NCBI RefSeq assembly: GCF_040712315.1
Contig: NC_134015.1
Coordinates: 20,771,614-20,835,613, forward strand
Length of the DNA stretch: 64,000 nucleotides
Direction of reading: 5' to 3'
From: Castanea sativa
Lineage: Eukaryota; Streptophyta; Magnoliopsida; Fagales; Fagaceae
Both the position numbers and the translations under genes were made by a program. Positions 37,501 to 46,500 of this stretch are shown here, piece after piece; within the stretch, counting starts at the first letter, position 1, and each line of letters starts with the position of its first letter. The notes beneath the pieces were generated by a model. The model had not been told where the DNA came from. It made no database searches and saw nothing but the letters and a program-made list of their open reading frames with translations.

Positions 37501-40500
37501 CATGTTTATTTTGAGGCATGGTTTCTAGTTTCTCTGCAGTCTTCTTTTTCTTTCTCAGTGTGAATTGGAATAGCTCTCTATTTTGCTGTTTCAACATGTG
37601 CTACTAACTTACAAAATAATTTAAACCTTTGTATGTTGAATTGTTGATAACAATATTATTTTGACTAATAATTTTTATGTAATGAGGGCTTGACTATTTG
37701 AGTTGAGCCATGTATGAGGCTGGCCATTGTTGTTTAGGTTTTTACTTTAGGATCTAGCATAGTAGCTTGGAAGATTTCTGTTTAGAAAATAATTAATTCT
37801 TAGTCTACAATGGAATCACAAGTTATGTCACCAGATGTTGTATTAGGACCTTCTAGTAGTCATTATCTTTGTTCAAATTCTATCATTAATTAAAAATCAG
37901 TATACATTTTTCAGGTTAGTTTGTAGTGCTTCTACCTATAGTTTATTGTTCTAGCTTTTAGGTTTATTACAGCTGTGGGATTACTACCTCTTTAATAATC
38001 TGGTAGGTTCAAACAATACATATTTATTCACTGTGTTTTTTACTTCCGTTTTGGATTTTTCTTCATTTGACCTCACTAAGAAATGTTTCTGAGCTAGTAG
38101 TCATGTTTAAATCCAGGCAGGATTGTTGAGTTGCTAGAAGCTTTAGAAGCTATGGCAAAAGATAACCAACCAATTCCACCACGAGCCATGATCTTGAGCA
38201 GGAAGTACCGGTCTTTAGTGAGCTCATGGATTGAACCTCTACAAGAAGAAGCTGAACTTGGATATGAGATTGATTACATTGCTAGGTTTGCTTTATAATC
38301 AATATATTACTACAGTGCTGCGAGTCTATTCATTGACATTCATTATTTTAGTTATTTCATTGAGTGTAACTTGCAAGCTAAAAAGTGTACGTTCCTGTGT
38401 ACTAGAGCTAAGCAACATTTTCACTGATGAAAATACCAAGTACACAGGGAGTATACATGGAACAACATATCAAACTCTCTAAGTAAAAGATCAAGCATAT
38501 TCAGGAATGAACACAATGAAAAAAGAGACCTTCATGTCTTTTTTATACAATTTTGTATTATGTTATACGTTTTAGCCCTCCATTCTATAATTTCTTATTT
38601 TTAGATTTGCCGAATGCTCTGTTCCCCTATTGTGCACAGCAGCATTGTTTCTAATCTATATCTGTATTATATTAAGAAATTTTGTCTCTCTGCCACTTAG
38701 ATGTAGACAAATGTAAGAATATTGTATAGACAAATATGTTCTCAATATTTCATTGTTAGGCTTCTAAATAGCAAAATAGCTTTCATGGTAGACCATCTTG
38801 GCATGAAACTAAATTGATTCTTCAATATTGTTATTTTGTGGGTTAATCTATGTTCTATCACTTTTTCCCAGTGTTTCATCATGTGACTGAAACTTAATTC
38901 CATGGCAATTTGTACAGTTTAAAACATCTCCTTTGTTCAAGCTCCACCACCTAATTCTTGGGTTCTCTGTCTACTGTATCTTCTTTCCATCTTCTAATAC
39001 AAATATCTAGCACTAGCAGCTTATGTTGTGGTTACATTCTTTCTTTGTATCACCTTTACAATTTATACAACATTTACTATCAAATTTTGGAGTAAGGATG
39101 AAATCTGTTTGGCTAATGATTGTCTAACTTTTGATGTTAATTTGTGTGTGAATCTCTTCTTGAATCAAAGTGTTCATCAATATCAATTCACTTATGGTTG
39201 TGAAGTCTAAAATGGCATTTCTTGATTCTTTCTTACTGCATTCAAATCCCCCTCTCTTTTCCAACATTATCCTTCAGGTCTCCTCCAATTAAAATATCCA
39301 AGTTGGTAACACATGCATCAATTCATTTATTTAAAATTTATTTCTTAATGTTTTCTTCCAACTCTATTTGAGGAACATACACTGTAACTATATTAATTGT
39401 CTCTTCTCTTAAATCAAGTTTTTTATCAATAAAATTTTATCCTCTATCATCATAACCTCAACAATTCTTCAAGAATTTTATCTACGATTATCCTTTCCCC
39501 ATTTTTATTTTTATTTTTTTATGGATATTGTAATTTATATCTTGTATGTTCAACTTCCCTAGATTTCTCACCTAGCCACTTAAGTGTGAATTTGTTTATT
39601 CTCCTTCTGGTCATTGTATCTATTATTTTTCCCAGTTTCCCAATTAAAGACCCTTTATTCCATCACTATGTGAGTCCTATTATCATGAAATAGCATCTTT
39701 ACCTGTTGCTAGTGGAATCAAAACTCAAATATTGAATAGAAATTGATGGGTCTTTTGACGTTTTATTTTGCTTCAAATATTTTATTTGATCATTTATTTC
39801 TTCATTTGTTCCAGGCATGTTTTACCATTGGTCTAGTGCATGCCCTGATCATAACTTTACTGTAAGGTATTGAGTGTCTTTGCACATGAATCAGGTATAT
39901 TGAAGAGGGTGGGCTTACTGGTGACCGCAAGCGATGGGTACCTAGAAGGGGGAAAACTCCTCTAGATCCAGATGTTGCTGGGTTTATATACTCTAATCCC
40001 ATTGAAACCTCCTTCAAACAAAGATGTATTGAGGATTTGAGGGAACACCACCGAAAGCTTTTGAAAACCTTACAGAATGAAGGACCTTCAGCTCTAGGGG
40101 ATGCAACAGAATCTGATTATATCAGAGTGGAGGAGTGGTTAAAGAAAATCATAAAAGGTCCCGATCAGAATGTTTTAAAACCCAAGGCTGCTAGTAAGAT
40201 GATAGTATCTGAACTGAAGGAAGAACTAGAAGCACAAGGTCTGCCAACTGATGGAACTAGAAATGTTCTTTACCAGCGTGTGCAAAAAGCAAGGAGAATA
40301 AACCGCTCTCGTGGTCGGCCTCTATGGGTTCCTCCCATTGAGGAGGAAGAAGAAGAGGTTAATCTCCTCTTTTTAATTTACTCTTAAATCATATACATAT
40401 TTCCTGAATACTCATATATCAATCTGTATTTTTTTCATCTGGCAGGTTGATGAAGAGCTTGATGAACTAATATCTCGGATCAAGCTTGAAGAAGGAAATA

Positions 40501-43500
40501 CAGAGTTCTGGAAACGGCGCTTTCTTGGAGAAGGATTTAGTGATGATCATGAGAAGCCTCTGGACATGAGCAAATTAGAACCTCCAGATGTGTTGGATGA
40601 TGCTGATGTAGAAGATGCTGCAAAAGAGGTGGAGGATGATGAGACTGATGAGGAGGAGGACGTAGACCAGACTGAGAGCCAAGATGGAGACAGGGTAAAG
40701 GATAAGGGGGTCGAAGCCAAGAAGCCACTTCAAATGATTGGAGTTCAATTGTTGAAAGATTCTGATCAAACAACTACTTCATCCAAAAAGTCGAGGAGAA
40801 GGTCCTCTCGAATATCAGTGGAGGTATTAAAGTCTGTAATGGTTTCATTTCTTACTATTCCTTTTTTTTGGGGGGTGGCTGTTTAAGTTTCTGATATCAA
40901 CTCAGTAGGTTAATTTTTTAACCTGATGCCACTGTTTCGGTTCCACAACAAGATATAAAAGTCAGGAAGAGTTGCATTGTTTTTTTTTTTTGGATAAGTA
41001 ACATAAGAATTTTTATTAACAAAAAAAACCAACCAAGTACACTGTAAGTGTACTACAGCGGCACAAATCAAGAACTCAGATTCCAATGATCAATAAGAGT
41101 TGCATTTTTTCTGTTTGGATAAGTAATGTAAGAATTTTTATTAAGAAAAACAAGCCTAAAATGTGAGAATACAATATCTTCAGGCATGTGGAGTATTTGG
41201 GTAGAGGGGTGCTAGGACTTTTGAAGGAACTGTGTTTTATTATGTTAGACTAAAATTACTATTATTTATATCACATTTCAAATAGATGATGATTTGAGAG
41301 TTTTCTTCCAGGGCCTTTTTCATATTTGTAAATATCTGTAATTTGGATGTTCTTTTTTTCCTTTTTTATTTACTTTTGTGTATCTCTTGTATATGTCTCA
41401 TGTACTAGGTTTGATGCCCTTCCAATTTAATTTTATTTGAAATATATTTATGTTAAAGAAAAAAGAATATAGACCTGAAGTTTGTTTGTTTGTTTTTTTT
41501 TTTTCCTGAGAATCAATATAGGCCTGAAATTTGTATAGCAGAATTAATGGTCACTGTCCAAAAATACAACTTAACTTAGAAATTTTTAGTGATTTGTCAC
41601 ATATAATATGAATCTTTTTGAACTTATCAATAAAATAAATGCTAGTCTTTTTTTTGTTTTTTTTAATAAGTAGAAATGCTAGTCTTTTTGGCTTTATAAT
41701 TTCTATGAATATGAATATCCACTGAAGATTGGATGTATTAGTGGAATATTTGAGTTTTTTAAGTTGTAAGTCATATTAGACTTATTGTCTTTCTTTCTTC
41801 TTTTATAAACCCAAATTAGTTCATTCTATTCCTTTTGAAGCCAAAACCCTAAAATTTTCCACCCTTCCAGATAGCAAATCATCCCTCTTAACATCATTAA
41901 AAGCAAAACCTTTTATTTTTGCCAGAAAATTCTAGCAAGTAGTTTTCCATGTTTCAAATTTCTTTCATCCATCAAAATTCAATTTTTTTCAAATCATAAG
42001 TCAAACCACAAATCCTAATACTTCCTTTTGGATAATCCTGTATCCACAGATTCTCCTTAGCCTTACTGCAAGTACACTTAGATAGGTTTCCTCAATCTAA
42101 GCAATGTCACTAATATGTTTAAATTATTATAATAATAGTCTTTTTCATACCTGGTTTCTTGGTCGGATGTGCTTTGATTCTTTAATTGAAAAATTTAAGA
42201 GCATATGCTCGGTGTGGAATTCTGTATATTGGTTTTTTGCTTTTGTTATTAGGGTTCCACTAACTGTGGAATAGGACCACAATCTGTCTTTGGACCTATA
42301 ATCTTACCTTAGAATATGTTCTGTATATGGATGCAGGACGATGATGATGAGGACTGGTTTCCTGAGGATATATTTGAGGCATTTAAGGAGCTGAGAAAAA
42401 GGAAGGTGTTTGATGTGTCAGACATGTATACATTAGCTGACGCTTGGGGTTGGACATGGGAGAGAGAACTAAAAAATGTTACTCCTCGAAGATGGTCGCA
42501 AGAATGGGAAGTTGAGTTGGCAATTAAAGTTATGCTGAAGGCAAGTCCTATACCTTTTTCTCTCTTCTTTCTTTGCATGTGACATTAGTAATCCTTATTT
42601 TTGATTAGCACAATATTTCTTCCACAACCTTTATCCTTTGTCCTCCCCCCCCCCCTCTTTTTTTTTTAATAAGAAAGAAAAAAGTATATTCAAAAAACTA
42701 CTTTATGCAAAGAAGCACAGAGCATATCAAAGATTACAATAAATAGAGAAAAGCAGGAACAAAGAAAAGAAACTAATTACAAAGAATAGAGAGTTAAGAA
42801 TCAAAGGGAGAGATTCACTAGATGTGAGTCCCCATGCCCTAGACCAATCAAAAAGTGAACTAGTAAAAAAGGCAAGCAACTGGTTACCAGATCTATCTAA
42901 ATCTTCAAAAATCCACCGATTATGTTCCCTTCAAATACACCACATCAAACACAACGGAACTAAATTCCAAATGTTAGATGAATGCTTCCCCAACCAATTC
43001 CACCAACCTAAAATGAAATCTGCAACCGATCTTGAGAGGACCCATGAAATCCCAAAAGTTCTAAAGACAAAACTCCTCAAATGATGAGCCTTGTCACAAT
43101 GTAGCAACAAATGATCCACTGTCTCACCACAGCAATGACACATGATGCACCAATCAATGAAATCAAAAACCCCTACTTTGCAAATAATGGCGTCTCTTTT
43201 TTTGTGCGCCTGACTGCCTGTCATGTGGTTCCTTGAATTCACTTTTCTTTTGCCCTATCTTTGAGTAGTTGTTAAAAATTGAAGCTGCAACTAGTGCTGC
43301 CAAGGAGCCAAGCGGCATTAAGCCTTGAGCTACTTGAAGTTATTCTTGATGAAGAAACTATATCTCTTGCCTTCTATCTTGAATTGAGCTTTGACTACCA
43401 AACTTGAGCTTGGCTTGTCAAAAAACTATCGGCTTGAGCTTGGCTCAGTTTGGTTTGTTAAATTTGTCAAGTTGACCCATGCTTGAATAGAGATTGAGCC

Positions 43501-46500
43501 TCACTTCAATTGAAGTCTTGAATGTGTGTTGGATTTGTCAACCAGTTAACCTTATAATGGCTTAAAATTGCAATCCTGATTGCCATACAGTAGTTCTTAA
43601 GGCAACAAATATGTTTGAATTCAATCGATTCCAATTGAATTCTTAATTCAGCGAATAAACTGATATTTTTCTGAGTATTTGAATTTTTAATCAACATGAA
43701 AGCCAAAAGTTTGCCTTCTTGTTGCTCACTGCATGGAAAACTTGGAAAAAAAGTACTCTTAAAAATCAAAAGAAAACGTAGAAAAAAGGTGTCTTGGGTC
43801 AAAGGGTTCCCTCAAATAAGTGAAAGATTGGAGAACAGATACCTGTCTCTTTCTCTCTCTGCCCCCACAACTCACTTTATTGCTTTAAAACTCCCTAAAA
43901 ATTGCTCAACTTTACGTCAAAATGCTGTCACAATCACTCTTTCGTCTTCAAGATAAACGAGAGAGAGAGAGAGAGAGTCCATGGTGGTTTGGCTGTTTGG
44001 ATTCTTTAGGTTTTGGGTGTTAAGGAATCATGCTCCAATCGTAACATTGCAAATTCGAAGGCACCTGCTAGTAGCTCTACCAGTTTGCAGCCTTAGCTAC
44101 TGTATGCATTTATAAATGGATACTTTTTCTATGCAATTAGTTGAAGTTTTGATCAAATTGGATAACTTTTTTACTGCGCCAGTTTATATGGAGAAGATCT
44201 TTCCTCTTCTCTGAAATGGTGAGGCCAAAATTTACCGGCTAAAAAGAGGGAAAGAAGCCTGTTGAAATAAGGAAAGTGGCCCAGCTGAGTGGCAAGCATT
44301 TGTTGGAAGAAGAGAGCAGGGTTCACATAGCAATCCAAACAATCACTGATTTGATATCCGCTTCATGTTATGCTTTACACTAATGAGGCGAACAGTGATC
44401 AACCAACTTAATGTCTTCCCTAACCAAAGCGGACTCGAGGGCTCTTGGTATTGACGGGGATGAACCCTATCAAAGTGAAAAGCAGCAAGCGGAGATTGAA
44501 GAAGCGAGCCCATATTAGAGAAAGCCATTGCATGCTAACCCCTTTCTATTAGTAAGGTTGTCAAAAGGCTAAACTTGAGTTCCTTAATGAAAAAACTAAG
44601 AAAATAGGGGTAAGTGGGCACAACAAGCAAGAAAAGGCCCCTTACATACATGGCCGTTGTGTAACTCCTTGAGAATCATGTCATTTGCCTGTCACGTGTT
44701 GCCACTAGAGTTATGAAAACTTGAAGTAATCTCATGACTCGCCCCAATCTCTAAAGGGGCTTATATGAGCGGAGTGCTTAAGCCCCAATAGAGATTGGGG
44801 CAAGGGTGGCTTTTTCAGTTTTTTTCCTCGTATTGGTCTTAGTGATCTTTCAAAAGTCCCCTCCTTGTTTGTTCTGGATTTTTTATTTTGATAAATAATT
44901 AGTTAAGCCTTCTTAGTCAAAAAAGAAGCGATATTCTTCCTTGACTCTATATCAAAAAATTTAGTCTACCCTTTTGTCAATGACAAACCTCAAATGTAGC
45001 TTGTTAATTTCACAAATATCAAATGTATGAAAAATATTTTAGATGTATAATTAGTTACAGGAACACTTGCAATTTTGTCTTTTGTCCTTTTTGGCTGCAT
45101 TGGATTTTATGTTGGACAAGCTTCATCACTGTAGGTGATCACTAGGTCACACTTCTTGTACCTGTATCAGATAGAAAAGCATATTGAAATCTAGAATTTG
45201 TTGATTCAACTGAACCTTTAAATTGTGAATGCATGATGGTGATGGCGTTTTGGGGAGGAAGAGACTCATTTGTGGAGACGGGTCATTGCATTAAAGCATG
45301 GGGTGGATGGGGGGTGGTTGGAGAATGAAAGCCACTGTAGAAATCATAGATGATTTGATGTAGCTTATGGAAAGAGTGTCATTGTAGGGTAGGATGAATT
45401 TATGCATTTTGAGGTGGGGAATAGAGAATGTGTACGATTTTGGCATGATAACTGATAAGTGGTGTGGAGATCTACCCTTGTACTGTTTGGTAGTTGACCG
45501 GAACACTTTAGTGGCTTCATACTTGGAATGCAATACTGAGGGAGAGAGAAATACTAAGATGTTTGCTTTATAAACAGTTTTAATGACTGGGAGTTGGATT
45601 TGGTTGTTTCCTGGATTGGATTATTGCATTCAAATATAAGGAGGATAGGTGAAAAATTTGTTACTTTATTGTGATTTTGCCAATGCGATATGGGGCCATG
45701 TGCTTAGTATTTTTTGCAGTTAATTGGGTGCAGCCACATATAGTATTTTTTGCAGTTAATTGGCTTTTGTGGTGGGAGCGGAATCCCTGTACTTTTTTGA
45801 ACATGTGGAAGGCTCAGAAGTGTAGTTGAAGCTTTCATCTCTTTTATTTTTTATATTTTAATGATAGGTAGTTGAGGCTTTCATCTCTTACTTGTTGAAT
45901 GATTGACTGTTCTGGATCTCAGTGACAGTGGTACTGCCACCAAGTTTGCTAATTCAATCTGTTAATTGTAATTATTTAGACATTCTTGTGCTTTGTATCG
46001 TTCATGAGGTAGTGTTTTTTTAAAATTTTTTTTTTTTTTAAAGAATATGATAAATTTACTTATATATAAAAAAGAAGTGTCATGTTCCTAAACTGCAGGG
46101 GGTAACTGCCACTTCTCAAATTCTCTCGTGTGAAAATGTTATTTTTCTAGGTGCACATAATCTTTTTATTACAGATTTTGAACTCACTATGTCAACATCT
46201 ACCCATTCTTGTGAGAAGAGGAAATGCTATTTGAGTTTGATCTCATTAGCAACATATTTGTTTACTTAATACTCCCTCTATTTCAATTTATTAACTTTTA
46301 AATTGAATATTAATATACCCCTGAAACTTTTGGCTTTTTATTTTTTGAATTTTCCTGCATTGTTTTGCAATTTGAGGACTAAAATAATACATTCTAAACA
46401 TCTATAATGGCTATTGAGTGGATTTTTCAGATTTTATATATATGTTTAACATTTTTGGTTTAACTACATATTCAAGTGGCCAATAGTAGTTGGGCATCAA

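Larger units (their letters stand above)
32717..38116 (+). other. pTAC3 intron 7 (5400 bp) with LINE and copia LTR insertions
   Basis: GT at 32717-32718 and AG at 38115-38116. The acceptor is the CAG ending at 38116, not the CAG four bases further on, because only the first keeps [10 protein letters not shown] in frame. It holds a copia LTR with primer-binding site (33151-33620) and a 3.2-kb LINE (33782-36979). Confidence 0.9.

Noticed and set aside
42650..43200. Target duplication of the intron 11 LINE fragment
   Set aside because: The only match is CTC plus a T-run, which overlaps the element's own tail and is too simple to trust.
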